This document shows, piece after piece, positions 1-5,729 of a stretch of 5,729 nt of DNA. The notes under the pieces are model-generated. The model ran no database searches, was not told the origin of the DNA, and was given only the letters and a program-made list of their open reading frames with translations. This stretch comes from UMGS1279 sp045534095 (GTDB taxonomy: Bacteria > Bacillota > Clostridia > Oscillospirales > Acutalibacteraceae). The position numbers and the translations under genes were made by a program. Location of the stretch: contig JAZSJA010000065.1 in the NCBI GenBank assembly GCA_045534095.1, positions 1 through 5,729 of the forward strand, given 5' to 3'. How positions within the stretch are numbered: position 1 is the stretch's first letter; each line of letters starts with the position of its first letter.

Positions 1-65
1 CACAATTTTTATTTTTAACGCCTTTTTTCAAAAAAGTTCAAGACACCAAAAAGTTACTAATTTTT

Positions 66-129
66 AAGGCTATGCGTGGCATACTAATTATACCGTTTAA
101 GGAGGTATTTTTATGAAACGCATAGCCTT
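66..129 (+). promoter_or_regulatory. Imperfect inverted repeat enclosing the ldhA ribosome binding site and start codon
   Basis: The arm AAGGCTATGCGT (66-77) is perfectly complementary to ACGCATAGCCTT (118-129), which is codons 2-6 of ldhA. After a GG/AA mismatch, CATA (80-83) pairs with TATG (112-115), so the start codon itself would be in the stem. Further inside, AAT (86-88) can pair with ATT (107-109), and ACC (92-94) can pair with GGT (104-106) of the Shine-Dalgarno AAGGAGGT (99-106). Folded as RNA, this would place the whole initiation region of ldhA in a hairpin, suggesting translational control. It could also be a DNA operator or chance. The pairing is read by hand; no folding energy was calculated. 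It requires a transcription start upstream of about 66, and I could not place a convincing -35/-10 pair in 1-65. Confidence 0.45.
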
Positions 130-1099
130 TTTTGATACCAAACCATACGATAAAATATGGTTTGACGAATATAATAACGGCAGATATGAAATTGTTTATT
201 TTGAGGGTAAGTTAAACCGCCATACTGTGGGCATTACCACCGATTTTGACGGAGTTTGCGGATTTGTAAACGACGATATCAACGCCGACGTTATAAACTC
301 TTTGGTAAAAAATAATGTAAAAATCCTTGCAATGCGTTCAGCGGGCTACAGCAACGTAGACCTTAAAGGGGCGGCGGGCAGACTGCCCGTTGTACGAGTA
401 CCCGCCTACTCGCCCTATGCGGTTGCCGAACACGCAATGGGTCTTTTGCTAACCGTAAATCGCAAGCTTGCAAGGGCGGTAACCCGAACAAGAGATTTTA
501 ACTTTAGCATTGCAGGGCTTATGGGGGTTGACCTACACGGCAAAACAGTTGGTGTTATAGGTACAGGGACAATCGGCAAGGTGTTTATTGATATTTGTCG
601 TGGCTTTGGATTGAAGATTATCGCCTACGACCCATACCCTACTGAAAATTACGGTATAAACTACGTTACCCTTGAAGAACTTTTTAAAAATAGCGATATT
701 ATCTCGCTCCATTGCCCCCTTACCGACAGTTCTTACCACATTTTGAACGAAGAAGCCTTTACACTTATGAAAAAAGGCGTATTTATAATCAATACCTCTC
801 GTGGTGCTTTGGTGGATTCTAACGCCCTGCTTGAAGCCCTGAATAGCGAAAAGGTGCGAGGTGCCGCCCTTGACGTATATGAGGAGGAAACCGACCTGTT
901 TTTTGAGGATATGTCGGGTACCATTATAAAGGATGACACCCTTTCCCTGCTAATAAGCAACCCCAACGTTGTGCTTACCTCGCACCAAGCCTTTTTAACA
1001 GAAGAAGCCCTGCAAGCCATAGCAAAGGTGACCCTTGGTAATTTCGACGCCTTTTTTAGCGGTGCACCCCTTGAAAATGAAGTCAAACTTAAAGGATAA
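113..1099 (+). CDS. ldhA: D-lactate dehydrogenase, NAD-dependent (LdhA type)
   Basis: This cytoplasmic enzyme reduces pyruvate to D-lactate with NADH, regenerating NAD+ in fermentation. The 328 residues match the usual length of the family (E. coli LdhA is 329). The split N-terminal catalytic domain has VNDD at 52-55, RSAGYSNVDL at 75-84 and RVPAYSPYAVAEHA at 95-108. The NAD-binding Rossmann domain has GTGTIG at 150-155, with Asp173 closing the second strand, which favours NAD over NADP. Catalytic residues visible are Arg230 (in NTSRGA), Glu259 (in DVYEEE) and His291 (in SHQAFLT). DLFFED (261-266) is typical of the D-lactate subgroup. ATG at 113 is preceded by AAGGAGG (99-105) at 7 nt. The gene is monocistronic here, ending in the hairpin at 1102-1144. 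The initiation region sits in an inverted repeat (66-129). A VanH role is unlikely because no vanA/vanX partner is present. Family assignment is secure; other 2-keto acids as substrate cannot be excluded. Confidence 0.93.
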   Translation: MKRIAFFDTKPYDKIWFDEYNNGRYEIVYFEGKLNRHTVGITTDFDGVCGFVNDDINADVINSLVKNNVKILAMRSAGYSNVDLKGAAGRLPVVRVPAYSPYAVAEHAMGLLLTVNRKLARAVTRTRDFNFSIAGLMGVDLHGKTVGVIGTGTIGKVFIDICRGFGLKIIAYDPYPTENYGINYVTLEELFKNSDIISLHCPLTDSSYHILNEEAFTLMKKGVFIINTSRGALVDSNALLEALNSEKVRGAALDVYEEETDLFFEDMSGTIIKDDTLSLLISNPNVVLTSHQAFLTEEALQAIAKVTLGNFDAFFSGAPLENEVKLKG

Positions 1100-1101
1100 G
1101 A

Positions 1102-1144
1102 AAAATGCGTTATAGAGCGATGATTATGCTCCATAACGCATTTT
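1102..1144. terminator. Bidirectional intrinsic terminator between convergent genes
   Basis: AAAATGCGTTAT (1102-1113) pairs perfectly with ATAACGCATTTT (1133-1144). The stem continues past one A/C mismatch with GAGC (1115-1118) and GCTC (1128-1131), leaving a 9-nt loop (1119-1127). The T run in the right arm followed by ATATTATAATATTATTT serves the plus strand. On the minus strand the hairpin ends in ATTTTT. It begins 2 nt after the ldhA stop and lies 11 nt past the stop of the minus-strand dehydratase gene, so it probably ends both transcripts. Confidence 0.88.
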
Positions 1145-1155
1145 ATATTATAATA

Positions 1156-2205
1156 TTATTTACTTTCCTTAAATGCGGAAAGCTCGTTTCTGATATATTC
1201 CAGGGATAAAAGCTTCTCCTTAACCTGCTCCACGTTTAAAAGGTCTGTGTTGCTTGAGTTGAACTCGGTTAAAGGATTACGGTTTACGTTTCCATCTTTA
1301 AAGTATTTATCATAGTTAAGGTCACGCTTGTCACAAGGAACGCGGTAGAAGTTACCCATATCCTCGGCTCCTATGCACTCCTCGTTGGTGAGTAGGGTTT
1401 CGTACATTTTTTCACCATGGCGAATACCAATAACCTTTATTTCATTTTCAACGCCAAAGAGCTCCTTAACGGCGGTTGCAAGCACCTCAATGGTGCAAGC
1501 AGGAGCCTTTTGAACCATAATATCGCCGCTATCTGCATTGTTAAAGGCAAATACTACAAGCTCAACCGCCTCCTCTAGGGACATTATAAAGCGTGTCATC
1601 TTTGGCTCGGTAACGGTGAGGGGATTTCCTGCTTTAATCTGCTCAATAAACAGAGGGATTACGCTACCTCTGGAGCACATTACGTTGCCGTAACGGGTGC
1701 AGCAGATTGAGGTTTTTTCAGGGTTAACGGTGCGGCTTTTTGCAACTATTACCTTTTCCATCATAGCCTTTGAGGTGCCCATTGCGTTTACGGGGTAGGC
1801 AGCCTTGTCGGTAGAAAGGCAGATAACCTTTTTAACCCCTGCCTCAATGGCGGCGGTGAGAACGTTATCGGTGCCCAGTACGTTGGTTTTTACCGCTTCA
1901 ATGGGGAAAAACTCGCAGGAGGGAACCTGCTTTAGGGCGGCGGCGTGGAATACAAAATCCACGTCATACATTGCGTTTTTTATGCTTGAGAGATCACGCA
2001 CGTCACCAATGAAAAACTTTATTTTTCCGCTCTGCTCGGGGGAAATACTTTGGTAACGATGACGCATATCGTCCTGCTTTTTCTCATCACGTGAAAAAAT
2101 GCGAATTTCCTTAATATCGGTTTTTAAAAATCTTTCCAGTACGGCGTTACCAAAGGAACCAGTACCGCCGGTTATAAGTAAGGTTTTGTTTTTAAAAAGT
2201 GACAT
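1156..2205 (-). CDS. capE: UDP-GlcNAc 4,6-dehydratase (5-inverting), CapE/FnlA/WbjB type
   Basis: This extended short-chain dehydrogenase/reductase of 349 residues is predicted to convert UDP-N-acetylglucosamine to UDP-2-acetamido-2,6-dideoxy-L-arabino-hexos-4-ulose, the first step towards UDP-N-acetyl-L-fucosamine, in the cytoplasm. The Rossmann motif is TGGTGSFG (12-19). FSRDEKKQDDMR (37-48) fits NADP binding. HAAALKQVP (87-95), STDKAAYPVNAMGTSK (131-146) and RYGNV are family signatures. Asp133 and Lys134 match the dehydratase catalytic pair. The usual YxxxK is MxxxK (Met142, Lys146), which is characteristic of the CapE/FnlA/WbjB branch and argues against PseB/FlaA1, which keep the Tyr. The C-terminal NSSNTDLLNVEQVKEKLL also fits CapE. 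ATG at 2205 has GAGGT (2215-2219) 9 nt upstream. It is the last gene of the minus-strand operon, 28 nt after the iron-sulfur gene. CapF and CapG partners are not in the window. Its GC content is clearly higher than that of the genes before it. Annotation pipelines may call it a generic polysaccharide biosynthesis protein or CapD-like 4-epimerase. Confidence 0.88.
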   Translation of the reverse strand: MSLFKNKTLLITGGTGSFGNAVLERFLKTDIKEIRIFSRDEKKQDDMRHRYQSISPEQSGKIKFFIGDVRDLSSIKNAMYDVDFVFHAAALKQVPSCEFFPIEAVKTNVLGTDNVLTAAIEAGVKKVICLSTDKAAYPVNAMGTSKAMMEKVIVAKSRTVNPEKTSICCTRYGNVMCSRGSVIPLFIEQIKAGNPLTVTEPKMTRFIMSLEEAVELVVFAFNNADSGDIMVQKAPACTIEVLATAVKELFGVENEIKVIGIRHGEKMYETLLTNEECIGAEDMGNFYRVPCDKRDLNYDKYFKDGNVNRNPLTEFNSSNTDLLNVEQVKEKLLSLEYIRNELSAFKESK

Positions 2206-2233
2206 GGTTTATTTACCTCGTTATGAAAATATA

Positions 2234-3385
2234 TTACTTAATTTTAATTAGATTTTTAAGTTTATTTTTTACTATAATTTTATATTTTGTTATTTTATTT
2301 GGTAAGCAAAAAGCTTCTGCAGCATTTTTCATGTCAGTTGCTTGACATTTATCTAAAAATGCTTCTCTAATATCAAAAAACTCATCAGCATATTTAGGCT
2401 TGTGCATATTATATGAGGCTGAATCCAAGTTGAGATTTTTGAAAAAAATTTTATTTCTTATATTTTTTAATAACTCTTCGCCTTTAGGTGAGTTTGTAAT
2501 AACCAACGAAATCCCATTGTTCTCTTTTAAATCTGATAGTTTTTTATAAAGCCAAAAATCGGCAAGTACAATATCCGAATAATGATTGTCTGCAAACTGA
2601 CAATTCAAACAATTATCACGCACACTATAATGTTTGTAAATAAAGGCTGAAAAAAACGGATCATTAATTCCTAATGATTTATATTTTTTCCCGTTAGCAA
2701 ATTCAACTTTTATAGCATACATTTTCCAACCATAAATTTTAGGACGAAAATTTACATCTGTAATTTTAGAATTGTATTTTTGCTCTAATAAATCCAAATA
2801 TTGCTCATAAAGTTTATGAGATGGTAATCCCCCACAACTAAAATCACATGTGTATAGATTCTCATAATCTTTACCAAGAAAATTCTTTAAACCGGCCACT
2901 TGACACGGGCATCCGCAAAATAAAACCATTCTATTATCTTCTAAATTCTGTTTTACCTTAATGAATGAATCTCCCACTTGGCTTTCAACGTATTTGCTTC
3001 TTAACAATTTATCTATAGAAACTTCATCGGTGGATTTAATATATACTTTTTTAAAATCTTCAGAAAAAGCAGCACCAAAAACAATGCCGTTGTTCGCCAA
3101 TATATATTTCGCCAGCTCGTAAAAAATACCGCCCGAAGAGCTTTTTTTGATTGTTAGTTCATCCTTGCTATACGCTCCAACTGCTGAAATCAAATTTTGG
3201 TTTTTTACAAAATTGTTCACAGGACAAATTGATACACATTTACCGCAATCAATACACCTCTCATTATTTATATGCAATCTAAAAAAAACATCATCTTCAA
3301 CTACGTTGATAGCTTTAGTCGGGCATATATTATAGCATGCACCACAATTTGCGCATTCCTCAAATTTCAATATATTATTTTTCAA
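2234..3385 (-). CDS. Iron-sulfur protein, ferredoxin domain plus FrhB/FdhB-like (coenzyme F420 hydrogenase beta) domain
   Basis: This 383-residue protein has no signal peptide or membrane span. Residues 11-21 (CxxCxxCxxxCP) and 44-54 (CxxCxxCxxxCP) form a bacterial 2x[4Fe-4S] ferredoxin domain. The rest resembles the F420 hydrogenase/dehydrogenase beta-subunit N and C domains: SSSGGIF (82-88), SKYVESQVG (130-138), FCGCPCQVAGL (156-166), CDFSCGGLPS (180-189), CLNC (259-262) and SDIVLADFW (270-278). Related proteins occur repeatedly in polysaccharide clusters beside pyruvyl transferase family genes, as here. A redox role acting on a sugar or flavin cofactor is plausible but unproven. A true F420 hydrogenase subunit is unlikely because no other hydrogenase subunits are nearby. 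The start is TTG at 3385, overlapping the preceding gene by 11 nt, with AGGGAG 7 nt upstream. No ATG occurs in frame before the ferredoxin motif, so a later start would lose it. The C-terminus is Lys-rich (about 365-383). Domain call is firm; function is unknown. Confidence 0.85.
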   Translation of the reverse strand: MKNNILKFEECANCGACYNICPTKAINVVEDDVFFRLHINNERCIDCGKCVSICPVNNFVKNQNLISAVGAYSKDELTIKKSSSGGIFYELAKYILANNGIVFGAAFSEDFKKVYIKSTDEVSIDKLLRSKYVESQVGDSFIKVKQNLEDNRMVLFCGCPCQVAGLKNFLGKDYENLYTCDFSCGGLPSHKLYEQYLDLLEQKYNSKITDVNFRPKIYGWKMYAIKVEFANGKKYKSLGINDPFFSAFIYKHYSVRDNCLNCQFADNHYSDIVLADFWLYKKLSDLKENNGISLVITNSPKGEELLKNIRNKIFFKNLNLDSASYNMHKPKYADEFFDIREAFLDKCQATDMKNAAEAFCLPNKITKYKIIVKNKLKNLIKIK

Positions 3386-4448
3386 CAGTTATCTCCCTTA
3401 ATAAATATTCAATACTTTTTTCTTTCTCGTTTTTAATGTTTTGATTTATATTTTTATAATCAATCTTATACTTATTGTCATGTAATTTGTCAATAGAAAC
3501 CAAAGGAATATCAAGGGCTTCTGTTAAACCAACAATTCTTGATGGTGCGTTAGGATTAACAACAGCCGAAAATTGTTTGTTGAAAATAGTAGAAAATGCT
3601 GTTCCGTGGAAAGAACTGGTAACAACATATTCTGCATTATCTATAAGCCAAAGAAATTCACCGGCATCAGCATCGTATATTTTTTTATGTGCAAAAACTC
3701 TATTCAAACCTGAGCAAATTGCCACTACCTTCAATCCCGTTTGATCAGAAAGTTCTTTAAGCTTATCATTTGTTTTAAGATCCCAATATAACGGAAAAAC
3801 TAAAATATATGGTTCGCTTATTGGATATTCTTTTTCGTATTCACGCCATTCCTCTGCTGAAAGCAAAAAAGTTGGATCAATATTAACCGAAATATCCTTA
3901 TCGGTATATTCAGAAATAATATCTAGCATATCCTTTTCGCGTATTGAAATAGCATCAAAATTTTTAATTAGACGTGCAAAATCATCTCGTTTATCTTGAG
4001 GTATCTCTAAATTCCCCATACTTGCAGCATAGGAAATCCTTTTGGTCTTATCTTTGACAAAATCCAGAAAAAATAAAGGATTTATCCATCCGGGATTCCA
4101 TATTTGATCGCTACCTGCTATAAACACATCCGCAACTGCCAGATCGGGATTTTTTTCCAGTTCATTACCAAAATATTCTATTTTAATATTTTCACCAATA
4201 AACTTGCGATTTTTTTTATACAGTTTAATATTCTTTTGGCGTGTTGAAAACTGCAATATCTTCTTTAGAATATTTTTAGGCTTAGGTAAATCTTTTGTGT
4301 CGGTTTTATAATTTTTTGGGGGAAGCTCATTTTTAATAAGCGCGGCATCAAAATTTAATTTACAAAGAGCTTTTTGTAATCCTAAAGATTGCAAAATCGA
4401 ACCATAACTATTCCAAACACAAAACGTAGATACCAAAATTTTTTTCAT
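3375..4448 (-). CDS. Polysaccharide pyruvyl transferase family protein
   Basis: The protein has 357 residues from the ATG at 4448. Family members (CsaB, WcaK, EpsO type, Pfam PF04230) transfer pyruvate from phosphoenolpyruvate to a sugar as a ketal, adding negative charge to surface glycans. Visible signatures are NSYGSILQSLGLQKAL (13-28), GSDQIWNP (112-119), YAASMG (140-145), SIREKD (168-173), DPTFLL (191-196), EFLWLIDNA (264-272) and SSFHGTAFS (278-286), in the usual order for the GT-B-like fold. It is cytoplasmic, with no signal peptide. A GTG at 4457 is in frame and overlaps the flippase stop as GTGA. ATG at 4448 is preferred because AGGTGA (4454-4459) lies 5 nt upstream and MKKILVSTF is the usual N-terminus. 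The end overlaps the iron-sulfur gene by 11 nt, suggesting coupled translation. The acceptor sugar cannot be inferred, and many clustered members of this family have not been tested biochemically. Confidence 0.88.
   Translation of the reverse strand: MKKILVSTFCVWNSYGSILQSLGLQKALCKLNFDAALIKNELPPKNYKTDTKDLPKPKNILKKILQFSTRQKNIKLYKKNRKFIGENIKIEYFGNELEKNPDLAVADVFIAGSDQIWNPGWINPLFFLDFVKDKTKRISYAASMGNLEIPQDKRDDFARLIKNFDAISIREKDMLDIISEYTDKDISVNIDPTFLLSAEEWREYEKEYPISEPYILVFPLYWDLKTNDKLKELSDQTGLKVVAICSGLNRVFAHKKIYDADAGEFLWLIDNAEYVVTSSFHGTAFSTIFNKQFSAVVNPNAPSRIVGLTEALDIPLVSIDKLHDNKYKIDYKNINQNIKNEKEKSIEYLLREITVEK
3393..3398 (-). promoter_or_regulatory. Ribosome binding site supporting a TTG start of the iron-sulfur gene
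   Basis: On the minus strand AGGGAG lies 7 nt upstream of TTG (3385-3383), inside the last codons of the pyruvyl transferase gene. The good match and spacing, plus the lack of any in-frame ATG before the first cysteine motif, decide this unusual start. Confidence 0.7.
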
Positions 4449-4453
4449 TAATA

Positions 4454-4459
4454 TCACCT
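4454..4459 (-). promoter_or_regulatory. Ribosome binding site of the pyruvyl transferase gene, overlapping the flippase stop
   Basis: The minus-strand sequence AGGTGA contains the TGA stop of the flippase gene (4456-4454) and lies 5 nt before ATG at 4448. This favours the ATG over the upstream GTG (4457-4455), which would fall within the Shine-Dalgarno itself. The arrangement implies translational coupling. Confidence 0.68.
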
Positions 4460-5729
4460 GAATGTTTTTATTTTTATCGCGTTTATTATGCTTTTCCTTT
4501 CGTTTTTATTTAAACTAAAGCACAATAAAGAAGCTAGATAAACTACACCTAAAATAGCTGATTTTATTAGCAATATAACCCAACTATTACTGTGAATAAA
4601 GAAATTAAGCAAGAATCCCATAGCAATTGTTATTAAAACGGGCGGCATCATTTTTAAATAGCACTTCTTCATAAATGTAAAAATATTTATTTCCATAATT
4701 TTTTTATGTGCGAAGTGGTACAGCACATCCCTTAATAATAAAGATATAAATATGGAAAAAGCACATCCAACTGCTCCAAATTCTTTAGCCAAAATAGTCG
4801 ATAACGCAACATTGGTTACACCCATTATAACCGCAATATATGCCTGTTCTTTAACTTTGTTTTCAACAATCATTGCTGTATTTGCCACTTGTAGTGGATT
4901 ATAAAATAAACCGGGAATTGCGATCAACAACACGCCAATATATACACCTTCAAAACCTTTTCCCATCCACAATTCAACAAATTGTTTTCCTACTGATACA
5001 AATCCGGCAACAATAAGTCCATTGATTGCAAATTGAAAACGACCAACCTTAACTAATAATGCCATTATATTTTTGTTTGCGTGGTTTTTTGTATATATTT
5101 TTGATATCTTTGGCATAAATATTCCATTAATAGCATTAGCAATATTATAAACGTAATGTTCTAATGTTTGTATTATACCGAAAACTGCTATTTCAGCTGA
5201 ATTTGCAAATATACCTAATATTGTAGGTGTTATATTAAGAATTAACCTTTCTGCCAATGAAGAGACAGTCGTCCAAAACGAAAATGAAAAAATTGATTTA
5301 TACATACCCTTTTCAGTATTTTTGAAATTCACTTTTGTTGGAGTGGTCTTATAAATTGCAAAAAGTTTATAAATTATAGTAATAATTCCTGCAGACGCAT
5401 TAACAGTAACCAAAGCATATAAACCCATTCCTAACCAGAGGGCACATACCGTCATTACAACAATCAAAACTCTGCTTATAACATCTGCCAGCTTTAACTG
5501 GAAAAATTTTTCATATGCAGTTAAAACACCGTTAAGGGTAACGAAAGGAAAATTTATTAGGGAATACACTGCTGCTATAGAATAAACAACTTTAAATTTT
5601 GATAATTCTTGTGGTGTAAGGTTATCATAAATATTATCTATAAAGAAAAAAATCACTATTAAAGCGGCAAAAATAATTACATCGATAATTAAATATAATT
5701 TGTAAATAGCTCCTAAAAAATCATTTGCT
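4454..5729 (-). CDS. Lipid-linked oligosaccharide flippase (Wzx/RfbX-like), partial at the 5' end
   Basis: This integral inner-membrane protein of the MATE/MOP polysaccharide-transport branch is predicted to flip undecaprenyl-linked repeat units to the outer face of the membrane. 424 residues are visible. The frame is open through the window edge and reads ANDFLGAIYKLYLIID before a GTG at 5656. That GTG is therefore an internal Val codon, and the true start lies outside. Roughly eleven or twelve hydrophobic segments can be seen, near visible residues 11-30, 46-67, 84-101, 102-122, 147-174, 179-205, 231-250, 261-281, 295-314, 318-337, 358-378 and 382-406. LTPQEL (37-42) and FPFVTLNGVLTAYEKF (60-75) match the loop and helix typical of Wzx proteins. 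Related flippases are usually about 480-510 residues, so perhaps 60-90 N-terminal residues are missing. It lies 5 nt before the pyruvyl transferase gene. It is strongly AT-rich. The transported glycan cannot be predicted. Confidence 0.87.
   Translation of the reverse strand, partial: ANDFLGAIYKLYLIIDVIIFAALIVIFFFIDNIYDNLTPQELSKFKVVYSIAAVYSLINFPFVTLNGVLTAYEKFFQLKLADVISRVLIVVMTVCALWLGMGLYALVTVNASAGIITIIYKLFAIYKTTPTKVNFKNTEKGMYKSIFSFSFWTTVSSLAERLILNITPTILGIFANSAEIAVFGIIQTLEHYVYNIANAINGIFMPKISKIYTKNHANKNIMALLVKVGRFQFAINGLIVAGFVSVGKQFVELWMGKGFEGVYIGVLLIAIPGLFYNPLQVANTAMIVENKVKEQAYIAVIMGVTNVALSTILAKEFGAVGCAFSIFISLLLRDVLYHFAHKKIMEINIFTFMKKCYLKMMPPVLITIAMGFLLNFFIHSNSWVILLIKSAILGVVYLASLLCFSLNKNERKSIINAIKIKTFR

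Noticed and set aside
22..36. CTTTTTTCAAAAAAG palindrome and the AAAAAGTT direct repeats (31-38, 48-55) in the ldhA leader
   Set aside because: The stem is all A/T except its end and has a one-base loop. Short A/T repeats are expected in such sequence. It may be the tail of a terminator for a gene to the left, but this cannot be shown.
66..94. ldhA promoter around CATACT (80-85) or TATACC (89-94)
   Set aside because: No -35 element lies at acceptable spacing, and a start from TATACC would fall on the Shine-Dalgarno.
113..1099. VanH-type D-lactate dehydrogenase of glycopeptide resistance
   Set aside because: No vanA, vanX or two-component genes are present, and the sequence reads as an ordinary fermentative LdhA.
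733..1134. 133-codon minus-strand ORF opposite ldhA
   Set aside because: It is antisense to a clear LdhA, crosses the terminator and has no recognisable domain. The shorter ORF at 533-739 is rejected likewise.
1805..2056. 83-codon plus-strand ORF opposite capE
   Set aside because: It is a shadow of a conserved dehydratase, with no ribosome binding site or family resemblance.
3147..3744. Plus-strand ORFs at 3147-3335 and 3475-3744
   Set aside because: Both are antisense to conserved motifs of the iron-sulfur and pyruvyl transferase genes, and nothing protein-like is recognisable in them.
4455..4457. GTG start of the pyruvyl transferase overlapping the flippase stop
   Set aside because: Possible, but ATG at 4448 has a well-placed AGGTGA, and the family N-terminus begins at MKKI.
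5654..5656. GTG as the start of the flippase gene
   Set aside because: The frame stays open to the window edge with a hydrophobic sequence typical of Wzx upstream, so the protein is truncated by the window and this is an internal Val.

Overview
This 5.7 kb window looks like the distal end of a surface polysaccharide (capsule, exopolysaccharide or O-antigen-like) gene cluster in a low-GC anaerobic bacterium. It abuts a fermentative D-lactate dehydrogenase gene. Strong AAGGAGG-type ribosome binding sites, use of GTG/TTG starts, ferredoxin-type proteins and an LdhA-type enzyme fit an uncultured member of the Bacillota (Clostridia). This placement is inferred from style only; no rRNA or marker gene is present.

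Layout: a short leader (1-112) precedes ldhA on the plus strand (113-1099). The start of ldhA lies inside a long imperfect inverted repeat (66-129). A bidirectional hairpin terminator (1102-1144) separates ldhA from a convergent minus-strand operon that enters from the right edge. In transcription order the operon holds: a lipid-linked oligosaccharide flippase of the Wzx type (4454-5729, 5' end outside the window); a polysaccharide pyruvyl transferase family protein (3375-4448); a two-[4Fe-4S] ferredoxin/FrhB-like protein (2234-3385); and a CapE/FnlA/WbjB-type UDP-GlcNAc 4,6-dehydratase (1156-2205). Spacings are 5 nt, an 11-nt overlap and 28 nt, so one mRNA with translational coupling is likely.

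How the genes may fit together: CapE makes the 4-keto-6-deoxy sugar nucleotide that is the first intermediate of UDP-N-acetyl-L-fucosamine. The pyruvyl transferase family protein probably decorates a sugar with a ketal pyruvate from phosphoenolpyruvate. The flippase moves the lipid-linked repeat unit across the membrane. The iron-sulfur protein is a recurrent companion of pyruvyl transferase genes, but its function is unestablished. No glycosyltransferase, polymerase, CapF or CapG is in view; these would lie to the right or elsewhere.

Base composition changes sharply at about 2206-2233. ldhA and capE are moderately GC-rich (hand-counted 60-base lines: 40-65%), while the three genes to the right are AT-rich (23-33%). 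This suggests that capE is a stable edge gene and the rest is an exchangeable cassette. I see no RNA gene, CRISPR array or mobile element, and no gene-free stretch longer than about 110 bases.
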